A DNA stretch of 40,917 nt from Actinomycetota bacterium. GTDB taxonomy: Bacteria; Actinomycetota; Acidimicrobiia; Acidimicrobiales; CADCSY01. The stretch's first letter is position 1, and each line of letters opens with the position of its first letter. A program made the position numbers and the translations under genes. This document shows, in pieces, positions 8,010 through 15,627 of the stretch. Location: positions 1 to 40,917 of the forward strand of contig JAHWKL010000008.1 in assembly GCA_019347915.1 (NCBI GenBank). Direction: 5' to 3'. The notes under the pieces were generated by a model. It searched no databases, had not been told where the DNA came from, and saw only the letters and a list, made by a program, of their open reading frames with translations.

Positions 8010-9055
8010 CGGCGACCGAGGCCGTCGACGGGAAGGGTGAAGCGGAACGAGCTGCCGCCGCCGGCCGTGCTGGCGGCGGTGAGCTGGCCACCGTGGGCCT
8101 CGACCAGCCCCCGGCTGATCCACAACCCCAGGCCCGAGCCACTGGGCCGAGCCTGGTCGCGCCGGTAGAACTTGGTGAACAGGTGCGGCAGGTCGGCGGC
8201 CGGGATCCCCGGCCCCTCGTCGACGACGACGACCGACACCGCCTCGCCGGCGACGTCGCCCACGACCCGCATGCCGGTCAGGCTGCCGTACTTGGCGGCG
8301 TTCTCGACCAGGTTGGTGAGCACCTGCTCGATCTTGTCGGGATCGGCCCGCACCGGGGGGAAGTCCCGCTCGAACTCGACCGAGCAGTCGAGCGCGGGAT
8401 GAGCCAGCGCCACCTTGGCCACCACGGACGAGACCACGGCCGGAAGGTCGACGAGCTGGTACTGGAGCTGGAGGTGGCCGGTCTCGAGGCGGCTGATGTC
8501 GAGCAGCTCGTTCACCAGCCGGGTCACCCGGTCGGCGTCGTGGTTGACCTGCTCGAGCATCGTCTTCTTCTGCTCGTCGCTCAACTGGGACCACCGGCTC
8601 AGCAGCAGCGAGGTGTAGCCCTTGACCGAGGTCAGGGGCGAGCGCAGCTCGTGGCTGACGGTGGAGACGACGTCCATGCCGGCCACCGAGGCACCGTCGA
8701 CCACCACCGGCCTCAGCAGCAGCACGAGCCCCGCCGGCGACCCCTCGTCGTCCTGGCGCCGGCGGCCGCTGAGCATCACCGGCACCTGCCGGCCGTCGGG
8801 GCGCAGCACCCGCAACTCACGCTCGGGGACGGCGCCGGAGTCGCCATCGGCCACACCGGCCCAGACGAGCGCGTCTGCCACGGAATCAGCGTCGACCACC
8901 TCGTCGATCCGGCAACCCACCAGGCCGCCGGGCGGCCGTCCGGCCAGCTCGTCGCCGGCGGCGTTGGCCGCCTCCACCCGTCCCTGGGCGTCGACGACGA
9001 TCGCCGCCACCGCCAGGTCGTCGAGATCGACCGCCGCCCGGGTCCGAGACGTCAT
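8006..9055 (-). CDS. Soluble PAS-HisKA-HATPase sensor histidine kinase
   Basis: The product is 349 residues with no obvious membrane segment, so it is probably cytoplasmic. A PAS-like sensor spans about 8-115. The HisKA domain carries VSHELRSPLTS with the phospho-acceptor His at 135. The ATPase domain has N box LVENAAKYG, DEGPGIP (G1) and GSGLGLWIS (G2). It sits inside a translation operon, overlapping the SpoU methyltransferase stop upstream and the pheS start downstream, both by ATGA. No response regulator gene is adjacent, so its partner and signal are unknown. I recall a kinase at the same position in Streptomyces, which would point to a conserved link, but I cannot confirm it here. Confidence 0.9.
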   Translation of the reverse strand: MTSRTRAAVDLDDLAVAAIVVDAQGRVEAANAAGDELAGRPPGGLVGCRIDEVVDADSVADALVWAGVADGDSGAVPERELRVLRPDGRQVPVMLSGRRRQDDEGSPAGLVLLLRPVVVDGASVAGMDVVSTVSHELRSPLTSVKGYTSLLLSRWSQLSDEQKKTMLEQVNHDADRVTRLVNELLDISRLETGHLQLQYQLVDLPAVVSSVVAKVALAHPALDCSVEFERDFPPVRADPDKIEQVLTNLVENAAKYGSLTGMRVVGDVAGEAVSVVVVDEGPGIPAADLPHLFTKFYRRDQARPSGSGLGLWISRGLVEAHGGQLTAASTAGGGSSFRFTLPVDGLGRR

Positions 9056-9861
9056 CGGGCCGGTGCCGCCCGGCGTCGCTGGCGCAGCGCCTCGAAGCAC
9101 ATCAACGCCCCCACCATCCCCACGTTGAGCGACTCGGTGCGGCCCACCATGGGGATGGTGACGCGCAGGTCGAGGTGGGGGTCCAGCGATGCCGGCAGGC
9201 CTGAGGCCTCGTTGCCCAGCACGATGGCGACGGGAGGGGTGAGGTCGACCTCGTCGTAGGGACGGCCTCCGCGGGCGACGGTGCCCATGCGCCGGAACCC
9301 TTGACTGCCGATCCACTCGAGCACCGCAACCGGCTCGCCTCCGTTCACCACCGGCACGTGGAACAGCGATCCCGCCGACGACCGCACCGTCTTGGGGTTG
9401 AACACGTCCACCGACCCTGTGCAGAAGACTACTGCCCCCGCCCCTGCCGCCTCTGCCGAGCGCAGCACGTTGCCGGCGTTGCCGGGGTCGCGCACGTCGA
9501 CACACACCACAACCGAGGTCAACGTCGAGACGGCTTCCAGGGGTACGTCCACCCACGGCGCCACCGCCAGCACCGGCTGTGGTGTGACGGTCTCCGCCAC
9601 CCGCTGGAGGACACCGGGCGCCAGCTCGTGGACCCGCAGGCCGGCGGCCCGGGCCCGTTCGACCACGGCAGGCACGCCGCCGGCGTCGGGCGCCACGAAG
9701 ACCGCCTCCAGGGGGACGCCGGCGTCTAGCGCCTCGGCCACCAGGGTCTCGCCCTCCAGCACGAACGCCCGCTCGGAGCGACGGACGCTGCGGCGGCGCA
9801 AGAGGCGCCGCAGACGGTCGACCTTCTTGTGGCGGGCGCCGAGCGGGCCCGGCCCGGCCAC
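9052..9861 (-). CDS. SpoU/TrmH-family RNA 2'-O-methyltransferase
   Basis: The 269-residue product has an N-terminal substrate-binding segment (RSERAFVLEGETLVAEALDA) and a C-terminal SPOUT domain. The three family motifs are visible: RDPGNAGNVLRSAEAAGA, VLGNEASGLP and RTESLNVGMVGALMCFEAL. Such enzymes methylate a ribose 2'-OH in 23S rRNA or tRNA using S-adenosylmethionine; the exact target is not readable. The start is GTG 9861 with a weak ribosome binding site, nine bases after the rplT stop. Position between rplT and pheS is common in actinobacteria. Confidence 0.9.
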   Translation of the reverse strand: MAGPGPLGARHKKVDRLRRLLRRRSVRRSERAFVLEGETLVAEALDAGVPLEAVFVAPDAGGVPAVVERARAAGLRVHELAPGVLQRVAETVTPQPVLAVAPWVDVPLEAVSTLTSVVVCVDVRDPGNAGNVLRSAEAAGAGAVVFCTGSVDVFNPKTVRSSAGSLFHVPVVNGGEPVAVLEWIGSQGFRRMGTVARGGRPYDEVDLTPPVAIVLGNEASGLPASLDPHLDLRVTIPMVGRTESLNVGMVGALMCFEALRQRRRAAPAR

Positions 9862-9870
9862 GGGCGGGGG

Positions 9871-10239
9871 CTACCCGGCCTGGGAGGCGGGAGCTTCGCC
9901 CGCCACCTGCACCAGGGCGGCGAAGGCATCGGGGTCGCGAACCGCCAGATCGGCCAGCACCTTGCGGTCGACCTCCACCCCTGCAGCCCGCAGGCCGGCG
10001 ATGAACCGGCTGTAGCTCATCCCGTGCTCACGGGTGGCGGCGTTGATGCGCTGGATCCACAGCGAGCGGAACTCGCCCTTGCGTGCCCGCCGGTCGCGGT
10101 AGGCGTAGCGGAGCGAGTGCATGACCTGTTCGTTGGCGGCGCGGTAGGACCGGCTCTTGTTGCCGTAGTAGCCCTGCGCCTGCTCGAGCACGCCCCGGCG
10201 CCGCTTTCTACCGGGGACACCCCGCTTGACCCTCGCCAT
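9871..10239 (-). CDS. rplT: 50S ribosomal protein L20
   Basis: The 122-residue basic protein starts at ATG 10239 ([20 protein letters not shown]) with GGAGGAG just upstream. It contains [17 protein letters not shown] and [20 protein letters not shown], hallmark L20 sequence. L20 binds 23S rRNA early in 50S assembly and in several bacteria represses its own operon by binding mRNA. The C-terminus is slightly longer than usual. It follows rpmI after 130 bases that include a perfect palindrome. Confidence 0.97.
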   Translation of the reverse strand: MARVKRGVPGRKRRRGVLEQAQGYYGNKSRSYRAANEQVMHSLRYAYRDRRARKGEFRSLWIQRINAATREHGMSYSRFIAGLRAAGVEVDRKVLADLAVRDPDAFAALVQVAGEAPASQAG

Positions 10240-10369
10240 GATGCTCCTCCTGTCGCCCAACAGCCGGGCGGCGGTTTCCTCGTGCTGCGGGCGCCCGCAC
10301 CGTACCGGTGAAACCGGAAATGGCGCGGCGCCCGTCGCGGTGAACGGGTGGAATGGTGCTAGGCCGGTC
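10240..10369 (-). promoter_or_regulatory. rpmI-rplT spacer with palindrome, possible r-protein leader
   Basis: The spacer is long for this tightly packed operon. It contains a perfect 14-bp palindrome TGCGGGCGCCCGCA (10286-10299) and an ACCGGTgaAACCGG element. L20 is a known translational autoregulator in other bacteria, so a regulatory fold is plausible, but no match to a known leader could be shown. Confidence 0.25.
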
Positions 10370-10567
10370 TCAGCCCTGGCCGAGCATGCGCTTCACCTGG
10401 CGGGCGTCGCCGCCGGTGACCTCGACGCTTCGCTTCAGCCGGCGCGTCCGCTTGGACGGCTTCTTCTCCAGGATGTGGTTCATGCCCACCTGGCGACGCC
10501 GGATCTTGCCGCTGCCGGTCACCTTGAACCGCTTGGCCGCCCCCCGGTGGGTCTTCATCTTGGGCAC
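10370..10567 (-). CDS. rpmI: 50S ribosomal protein L35
   Basis: The 65-residue protein begins [20 protein letters not shown] and ends VKRMLGQG, a full L35. The start is GTG 10567, because L35 proteins begin MPKMKTH and GGAG lies ten bases upstream; ATG 10558 would remove the first three residues. The gap to the infC stop is only four bases. L35 is a small basic 50S protein, conventionally co-transcribed with infC and rplT. Confidence 0.95.
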   Translation of the reverse strand: MPKMKTHRGAAKRFKVTGSGKIRRRQVGMNHILEKKPSKRTRRLKRSVEVTGGDARQVKRMLGQG

Positions 10568-10571
10568 GTCG

Positions 10572-11225
10572 TCACTGCTCCTTTTGTTCCTCGTTGGCCC
10601 CGATGGGAGCACCTGCGCCCGCTTCGGGGGTCGCACCGTTGCCGGCCGTCCGGCGCTCTTCGGCGGCGGCCTTCTTGCGGGCCGCCTCCGCCGCTGCCTG
10701 CACCCGCTTGTCAGGAGCAAGGACCATGGTCATGTTCCGGCCGTCGAGCTTGGGGGCCGCCTCCACCTTGGCCAGCTGGTTGTTGTGCTCGGCCACCCGG
10801 TCGAGGATGCGCATCCCCAACTCGGGGTGATGGACCTCCCGGCCCCGGAACATGATCGTGATCTTCACCTTGTGCCCCTCTTCCAGGAACTTCTGGACCT
10901 TGAGGGTCTTGGTGTCGAAGTCGCCCTTGCCGATCTTCACCCGGTACTTCATCTCCTTGATGGAGACCTGGGTGGTCTTTCGGCGTGACTCCTTGGCCTT
11001 CTGCGCCGCTTCGTACTTGTACTTGCCATAGTCCATGATCCGGCACACCGGCGGTGACGCCTGTGGTGCCACCTCGACCAGATCGAGGTCGAGGTCCCGG
11101 GCAATGGTCAGGGCTTCCGGCAGGGGCTTGATCCCCACCTGCTCACCGTCGGCCGACACGAGACGAACCTCCCGTGCCCGGATGCGATCGTTGATACGAA
11201 GGTCGTTGCTCTCCGCTGCGGCTAT
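10572..11225 (-). CDS. infC: Translation initiation factor IF-3, apparent AUA start
   Basis: The 217-residue product contains LRINDRIRAREVRLVSADGE, DLVEVAPQASPPVCRIMDYG, RVKIGKGDFDTK and ITIMFRGREVHHPELG, diagnostic of IF-3, plus an Ala/Glu-rich tail of about 45 residues beyond the usual C-terminus. The conserved N-terminal RINDRIR lies upstream of the first GTG (11159), and no ATG, GTG or TTG exists between it and an in-frame stop at 11234-11232. ATA at 11225, preceded nine bases earlier by AGGAG, is therefore the best start. IF-3 discriminates against non-canonical starts, and E. coli infC starts with AUU as part of autoregulation. IF-3 acts on the 30S subunit during initiation. Confidence 0.9.
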   Translation of the reverse strand: MAAAESNDLRINDRIRAREVRLVSADGEQVGIKPLPEALTIARDLDLDLVEVAPQASPPVCRIMDYGKYKYEAAQKAKESRRKTTQVSIKEMKYRVKIGKGDFDTKTLKVQKFLEEGHKVKITIMFRGREVHHPELGMRILDRVAEHNNQLAKVEAAPKLDGRNMTMVLAPDKRVQAAAEAARKKAAAEERRTAGNGATPEAGAGAPIGANEEQKEQ

Positions 11226-11288
11226 CGGGCATCACTCCTGGCGTAGATCGGGCTCGCCGGAGGACAACGCCGGCGGGCGTCCCGGGAA

Positions 11289-11334
11289 GCGGACACCCGC
11301 CCACGGGAGCTCCGGCCGGAGGCCGGTGTCCCGC
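11289..11334 (-). promoter_or_regulatory. Hairpin in the infC leader
   Basis: On the transcribed minus strand GCGGGACACC (11334-11325) pairs with GGTGTCCGC (11297-11289) with one bulged G. Inside it GGCC-TCC-GGCC forms a second small stem. It sits about 65-110 bases upstream of the infC start and could be part of a leader controlling infC-rpmI-rplT. The fold was judged by eye only. Confidence 0.35.
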
Positions 11335-11431
11335 TGGTGAGCGGCTACGACCCGACGCACCTGGAGACCGGTGGCCGGGTGGGGCGGTCCGGAGTGCCGG
11401 ACGGACCCGCTTCTCGAGTCGGTTGTGGCGT

Positions 11432-11437
11432 TAGGGT
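11432..11437 (+). promoter_or_regulatory. TANNNT -10 element, probable leaderless start of the DUF1844-like gene
   Basis: TAGGGT ends six bases before ATG 11444, the spacing expected when transcription begins at the start codon itself. No Shine-Dalgarno sequence precedes the ATG, which fits a leaderless mRNA, common in actinobacteria. No clear -35 is visible. The reverse complement (TACCCT) could serve as a -10 toward infC. Confidence 0.4.
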
Positions 11438-11443
11438 ACCAGC

Positions 11444-11899
11444 ATGAGCTCCCTCTGGACACCGGGCGGCGAGCGCCCCGTGCGACCCGAGCCCGACGCG
11501 CCGTCCTCGCCTCGCCCGTCAGAGCCCACCGGCGGTGGCGCCGGCCCTGGGTCGCCCGACCCCGACCTGAGCGCCGAGGAGCGGGCCCAGCTCGAGGAGG
11601 AGCTGGCAGCCATGCAGGAGCAGGTCGCCAAGACGCCCGCCAGGGTGGTGGTGGCCAACCATGCCGTGGGCCTGTTCCAGCTGGCGGCCATCCACCTCAA
11701 CCACCAGCCGCCCAACCTGGGCGAGGGCCGCATCGCCATCGACGCCCTGGCAGCGCTGGTCGAGGGTATGGAAGGGCGCCTGGGCGACGAGGAGCAGGCG
11801 CTGCGCGACGGCCTGCGCCAGTTGCAGATGGCGTTCGTGCAGCTCAGCGGGGGCGCCCGGACCGCCGGCGAGGATGCGGACGAGGGCGGGCCGGCCTGA
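11444..11899 (+). CDS. DUF1844-like protein divergent from infC
   Basis: The 151-residue acidic protein has a Pro/Gly-rich N-terminus (1-40), a short helical segment LSAEERAQLEEELAAMQEQ, and a core VVANHAVGLFQLAAIHLN...AIDALAALVEGMEGRLGDEEQ...GLRQLQMAFVQL. The core resembles DUF1844, small proteins of unknown function often found beside infC in actinobacteria. It is divergently transcribed from infC. The resemblance is by eye and no catalytic residues are evident. Confidence 0.7.
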   Translation: MSSLWTPGGERPVRPEPDAPSSPRPSEPTGGGAGPGSPDPDLSAEERAQLEEELAAMQEQVAKTPARVVVANHAVGLFQLAAIHLNHQPPNLGEGRIAIDALAALVEGMEGRLGDEEQALRDGLRQLQMAFVQLSGGARTAGEDADEGGPA

Positions 11900-11950
11900 G
11901 GGCCCGGCGTCCCTCGTTTGACGACCCCGGCCGACGGGTAGCCGCCCGCC

Positions 11951-12187
11951 ATGCCCAACCCCCAGCAACCGGAGCTCTCACGGAGCCGTCGCACGCCGCT
12001 CGATCCCGACAGCATCGGCAGCGACCTGGAGGCCGGCTCCACGCCGGTGGAGGACGAGGCCACCGGGCCGGTCCCTCCCGAGAACCAGCCCGGCCACCAC
12101 CCCGAGCACGACCAGGACAAGCCCGATGCCGAGGAGTTCCTGGCCCGGGCCCGGGAGGGCGCCTCGCCGGAGCGCGAAGACGACTGA
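11951..12187 (+). CDS. Small acidic hypothetical protein
   Basis: The 78-residue ORF begins PNPQQPELSRSRRTPLDPDS and contains PENQPGHHPEHDQDKPDAEE. The composition is strongly acidic and proline-rich, with no hydrophobic core, so it is probably disordered. I recall similar short actinobacterial proteins with an NQPGHHPE-QDKPD segment, which supports a real gene, but the function is unknown. The ribosome binding site is weak. It lies between the DUF1844-like gene and the amino-acid transporter operon on the same strand. Confidence 0.6.
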   Translation: MPNPQQPELSRSRRTPLDPDSIGSDLEAGSTPVEDEATGPVPPENQPGHHPEHDQDKPDAEEFLARAREGASPEREDD

Positions 12188-12301
12188 CCACGCGGCCTGA
12201 GACCCGATCCCTCGGGCCGGGACGCACTGGGTGCCGATGCCACCGCCGTTCGTGCCCGAACCGGTAATGTTCTCCCGCCGCTCGCCGGCGAGGGAGTGTG
12301 A

Positions 12302-13045
12302 ATGGCCGAGACCCCGGTCGTGGTCCTCGAGAAGGTCAACAAGTGGTTCGACGACCTCCACGTCCTGTGTGACATCGACCTGTCGGTGGATTCCGGGGAA
12401 GTGGTCGTGGTGGTCGGGCCATCGGGATCGGGGAAGTCGACCCTGTGCCGGTGCATCAACCGGCTGGAGCCCATCGACAGCGGCACCATCCTCGTCGACG
12501 GCGCCCCCCTCCCCGCGGAGGGCAAGGAGCTGGCCCGGCTCCGGGCCAAGGTCGGCATGGTCTTCCAGTCGTTCAACCTCTTCGCCCACAAGACGGTCCT
12601 GCAGAACGTGACCCTCGGGCCGGTGAAGGCCCTCGGTCAACCACGGGCGGTGGCCCGGGAACGGGCCATGGAGCTGCTCGACCGGGTGGGCATCGCCGAG
12701 AAGGCCGATCGCTACCCGGCCGAGCTCTCCGGCGGCCAGCAGCAGCGCGCCGCCATCGCCCGGGCCCTGGCCATGGGCCCCAAGGTCATGCTCTTCGACG
12801 AACCGACCTCGGCGCTCGACCCGGAGATGATCAAGGAGGTGCTCGACGTCATGGTGGAGCTGGCCGAGGAGGGCACGACCATGATCGTGGTCTCCCACGA
12901 GATGGGCTTCGCCCGCTCGGCCGCCCAGCGGGTCGTGTTCATGGACGGCGGCCGCATCGTCGAGGTGGCGCCGCCCGAACGCTTCTTCAGCGAGCCGGAG
13001 AGCGAGCGGGCTCGTGACTTCCTGTCCAAGATCCTGGCTCATTGA
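12302..13045 (+). CDS. Polar amino-acid ABC transporter ATPase
   Basis: The 247-residue protein is a complete ABC ATPase: Walker A GPSGSGKST (39-47), Q-loop VFQSFNLF, signature LSGGQQQR (142-149), Walker B VMLFDEP (162-168) and switch His in VVSHEMGFA. The close GlnQ/GluA-like pattern and the following binding protein and two permeases identify a glutamate/glutamine-type importer. GGGAG lies seven bases before ATG 12302. A palindrome CTCGCCGGCGAG (12281-12292) abuts that ribosome binding site, and TAATGT at 12265-12270 might be a -10 element. The first gene of a four-gene operon. Confidence 0.95.
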   Translation: MAETPVVVLEKVNKWFDDLHVLCDIDLSVDSGEVVVVVGPSGSGKSTLCRCINRLEPIDSGTILVDGAPLPAEGKELARLRAKVGMVFQSFNLFAHKTVLQNVTLGPVKALGQPRAVARERAMELLDRVGIAEKADRYPAELSGGQQQRAAIARALAMGPKVMLFDEPTSALDPEMIKEVLDVMVELAEEGTTMIVVSHEMGFARSAAQRVVFMDGGRIVEVAPPERFFSEPESERARDFLSKILAH

Positions 13046-13068
13046 GCCCCGACTGCAAGGAGAGACAC

Positions 13069-13968
13069 ATGCACCTGACCCGATCCCGCTGGATGCTCGG
13101 CCTGCTCCTGGCCCTGGCCCTGGTGGCCACCGCCTGTGGCGGTGACAACGGCGGCACCGACGTGGGCACCGACACCACCCAGGGCGGCGACTCGGAGGAG
13201 ACGATCGAGCACCCGGCGGGTTCCGCCATGGCCGAGATCCAGGACCGGGGCATCATCACGGTGGGGACCAAGTTCGACCAGCCGCTCTTCGGGCTCAAGC
13301 GGGCCACCACCGGCGAGGTCGAGGGCTTCGACGTGGAGATCGCCAAGCTCATCGCCGAGGCCATCGACCCCGACCTCGAGATCGAGTTCGTGGAGACCCC
13401 CTCGGCGGTGCGCGAGGACGTGCTCGTCAACGGCGACGTCGACATGGTGGTGGCCACCTACACCATCAACGACACCCGCAAGGAGCGGGTCGGCTTCGCC
13501 GGCCCCTACTACGTGGCCGGCCAGGACATCATGGTCCCCGCCGGCAACCCCGAGGACATCCAGGGCGTCGACGACCTGAACGGCAAGCGGGTCTGCTCGG
13601 TGCAGGGATCGACCTCCATCGAGAACGTCCGGGAGCAGGCGCCTGAGGCCGAGGTCACCGAGTTCGGCACCTACAGCCAGTGCGCCGACGCCATGAGCGA
13701 CGGCCGGGTCGACGCCGTGAGCACCGACAACGTCATCCTCGTCGGCCTCATCGACCAGTCGGACGGGGCCTTCAAGCTCGTCGACAACCCGTTCACGGAG
13801 GAGCCCTACGGCATCGGCGTCCCCAAGGACGACCAGGCGATGCGGGACTTCGTCAACGACGTCCTCGAGGAGATCTTCGAGAGCGGCGAGTGGGCCGAGG
13901 CCTACGAGTCGACCGTCGGCACCGTCGCGGAGACGACGCCCGAGCCTCCGGAGATCGACCGCTACTGA
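13069..13968 (+). CDS. Amino-acid ABC transporter substrate-binding lipoprotein
   Basis: The 299-residue product starts at ATG 13069 with AAGGAG upstream. A basic start, a hydrophobic segment and lipobox LVATAC put the acylated Cys at about residue 23, so the mature protein is a membrane-tethered lipoprotein. The body is a family-3 solute-binding fold: RGIITVGTKFDQPLFG, GEVEGFDVEIAKLIAEAI, ERVGFAGPYYVAGQDIMV and GKRVCSVQGSTSIENV, most like GluB/PEB1-type glutamate-aspartate binding proteins. It captures the amino acid for the neighbouring permeases. A strong palindrome follows the stop. Confidence 0.93.
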   Translation: MHLTRSRWMLGLLLALALVATACGGDNGGTDVGTDTTQGGDSEETIEHPAGSAMAEIQDRGIITVGTKFDQPLFGLKRATTGEVEGFDVEIAKLIAEAIDPDLEIEFVETPSAVREDVLVNGDVDMVVATYTINDTRKERVGFAGPYYVAGQDIMVPAGNPEDIQGVDDLNGKRVCSVQGSTSIENVREQAPEAEVTEFGTYSQCADAMSDGRVDAVSTDNVILVGLIDQSDGAFKLVDNPFTEEPYGIGVPKDDQAMRDFVNDVLEEIFESGEWAEAYESTVGTVAETTPEPPEIDRY

Positions 13969-13987
13969 TCGTGAACCGGTCCGCCAC

Positions 13988-14028
13988 GGGCCCGCGGGGG
14001 GCGGAGGCCGGCCTCCGCCCCCCGGCCC
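13988..14028 (+). promoter_or_regulatory. Strong stem between binding-protein and permease genes
   Basis: Bases 13996-14009 are the exact reverse complement of 14010-14023 (arms of 14, GGGGGGCGGAGGCC on the left). GGGCC (13988-13992) and GGCCC (14024-14028) extend the stem past a three-base bulge. There is no T tract. In transporter operons such stems commonly stabilise the binding-protein mRNA or partly terminate, giving more binding protein than permease; that role here is inferred. Confidence 0.55.
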
Positions 14029-14048
14029 GCCAGCCGAGGTAGGCCGCA

Positions 14049-14693
14049 CTGGACGTCATCCTCGACAACCTCGGCCGCTTCGGCACGGGGATCCACACCA
14101 CCGTCACCCTGACCCTGCTCTCGTGGGCGGCGGCGTTCGCCATCGGCCTGGTGGTGGCCTCGTTCCGGGTGGGTCCCATCGCACCGCTGCGGGCGGCGGC
14201 CACCACCTACGTCGAGCTGGTGCGCAACTGCCCGCTGGCGGTGCTGTTCGTGTTCTTCTTCTTCGGCCTCCCCAAGGTCATGGGCGTCTACCCGGCCTAC
14301 ACCACGGCGGTGATCGTGCTGGCCCTGTACACCGGCACCTACGTCACCGAGACGATCCGCTCCGGCATCAACTCGGTCGCCGGCGGCCAGGCCGAGGCCG
14401 CCCGCTCGCTGGGGCTGACCTTCCCCCAGCTCCTGGCCTACGTGGTCCTCCCCCAGGCACTGCGGACGGTGGTGGCCCCCCTCGGCAACCTGTTCATCGC
14501 CCTGACCAAGAACTCGTCCATCGCCTTCACCATCTCCGTGGGCGAGCTCACCGGGACGGCCCAGCGGGTGGGCAACGCCACCAACAACTACCACGCCGCC
14601 TTCCTGGCCGCCGCCATCGGCTACCTGCTGCTGACCATCCCCTCCGGCCTGCTCTTCGGGGCCATCGAGCGGCGGGTGGCGGTGAAGCGATGA
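14049..14693 (+). CDS. Amino-acid ABC transporter permease 1, apparent CTG start
   Basis: The 214-residue His/Glu-type permease has several membrane segments and the EAA-loop motif EAARSLGLTFPQLLAYVVLPQA. Family members begin like DVILDNLGRF...TVTLTLLSW, which lies upstream of the first GTG (14151). Between an in-frame TAG at 14040-14042 and 14151 there is no ATG, GTG or TTG. CTG 14049, with GAGG nine bases upstream, is the best start. It lies in the inner membrane, pairs with permease 2 and contacts the ATPase through the EAA loop. The next gene overlaps by ATGA. Confidence 0.88.
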   Translation: MDVILDNLGRFGTGIHTTVTLTLLSWAAAFAIGLVVASFRVGPIAPLRAAATTYVELVRNCPLAVLFVFFFFGLPKVMGVYPAYTTAVIVLALYTGTYVTETIRSGINSVAGGQAEAARSLGLTFPQLLAYVVLPQALRTVVAPLGNLFIALTKNSSIAFTISVGELTGTAQRVGNATNNYHAAFLAAAIGYLLLTIPSGLLFGAIERRVAVKR

Positions 14694-15604
14694 CCCGCCG
14701 GCGCACGGCCACGACGGCGCTGCTCGGCGACGAGCTGGGACCTCGGGGACGGCGGCGGGTCCTCATCGGCTCGGTGGTGTCGGGGGCGCTGCTGGTCGTG
14801 GTGGTGGTCGTGGCCCTCCGGCGGCTCGCGTCACGGGGCCAGCTCGACGCCGACCTGTGGCGGCCGCTGGCCGACCCGAGGGTCGCGCGCTTCTTCCTCG
14901 TCGGGGCCCTCAACACGGTCAAGGCGGCGTCGGCGGCCATGGTCGGCGCCGTGGCCCTGGGCATGGTCCTGGCCCTGGGGCGCCTGGCCCGCGCCGCTCC
15001 ACTGCGCTGGCTGGCCGGCACCTGGGTCGAGTTCTTCCGGGGCTTCCCGCTGCTGTTGCTGTTGCTGTTCCTCGCCTTCGGCCTGCCCCGCTACGGCATC
15101 AAGCTCCCCCTGCTGTGGACGCTGGTGCTGGCGTTGACGCTCTACAACGGCGCCGTGCTGGGCGAGATCTTCCGGGCCGGCATCCTGTCGCTCGACCGGG
15201 GCCAGACCGAGGCCGCCTACGCCATCGGGCTCGGTTACTGGCAGGCCATGGGCTCGGTCATCGTGCCCCAGGCCTTCCGGCGCATGGTGCCGGCCATCGT
15301 CAGCCAGCTCATCACGCTGCTCAAGGACACGTCGCTCGGCTTCTTCGTCCAGTACGAGGAGCTGCTGCGCCGGGGACAGCTGGCCGGACAGGACTTCCGC
15401 AACCTCCTCCAGTCGCTGTTCGTGGTGGCCGCCATGTACGTCGCCGCCAACTTCGTGCTCAGCCGGTTGGCCCGCCGCCTGGAGGTCCGCCAGCGCCGGC
15501 GTTACCGGGCCGGCGGGATCGAGGTCAAGGGCGGGCCCGAGGACCTGGTGCTGGTCGATGCCTCGACGCCCACGCGGGCTCGGGCGGCGCCGGTCAGCAG
15601 CTGA
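14690..15604 (+). CDS. Amino-acid ABC transporter permease 2
   Basis: The 304-residue protein has an extended N-terminal region (about 1-60: a basic segment, then a first membrane helix ALLVVVVVVAL) before the permease domain. That domain carries NTVKAASAAMVGAVALG, WVEFFRGFPLLLLLLF and the EAA loop EAAYAIGLGYWQAMGSVIVPQA. It resembles GluD-type permeases. The ATG overlaps the permease 1 stop (ATGA). The C-terminal tail is charged. This ends the transporter operon; a GACGGCGCCGTC palindrome (15610-15621) lies in the 23-base gap before the convergent cold-shock-domain gene. Confidence 0.93.
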   Translation: MTRRRTATTALLGDELGPRGRRRVLIGSVVSGALLVVVVVVALRRLASRGQLDADLWRPLADPRVARFFLVGALNTVKAASAAMVGAVALGMVLALGRLARAAPLRWLAGTWVEFFRGFPLLLLLLFLAFGLPRYGIKLPLLWTLVLALTLYNGAVLGEIFRAGILSLDRGQTEAAYAIGLGYWQAMGSVIVPQAFRRMVPAIVSQLITLLKDTSLGFFVQYEELLRRGQLAGQDFRNLLQSLFVVAAMYVAANFVLSRLARRLEVRQRRRYRAGGIEVKGGPEDLVLVDASTPTRARAAPVSS

Positions 15605-15627
15605 CGGCTGACGGCGCCGTCCGGGTC

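Noticed and set aside
6975-8594. 539-codon version of pheS starting inside the kinase gene
   Set aside because: The extra N-terminus is out-of-frame kinase DNA; the ATGA overlap at 8009 gives the normal PheS length.
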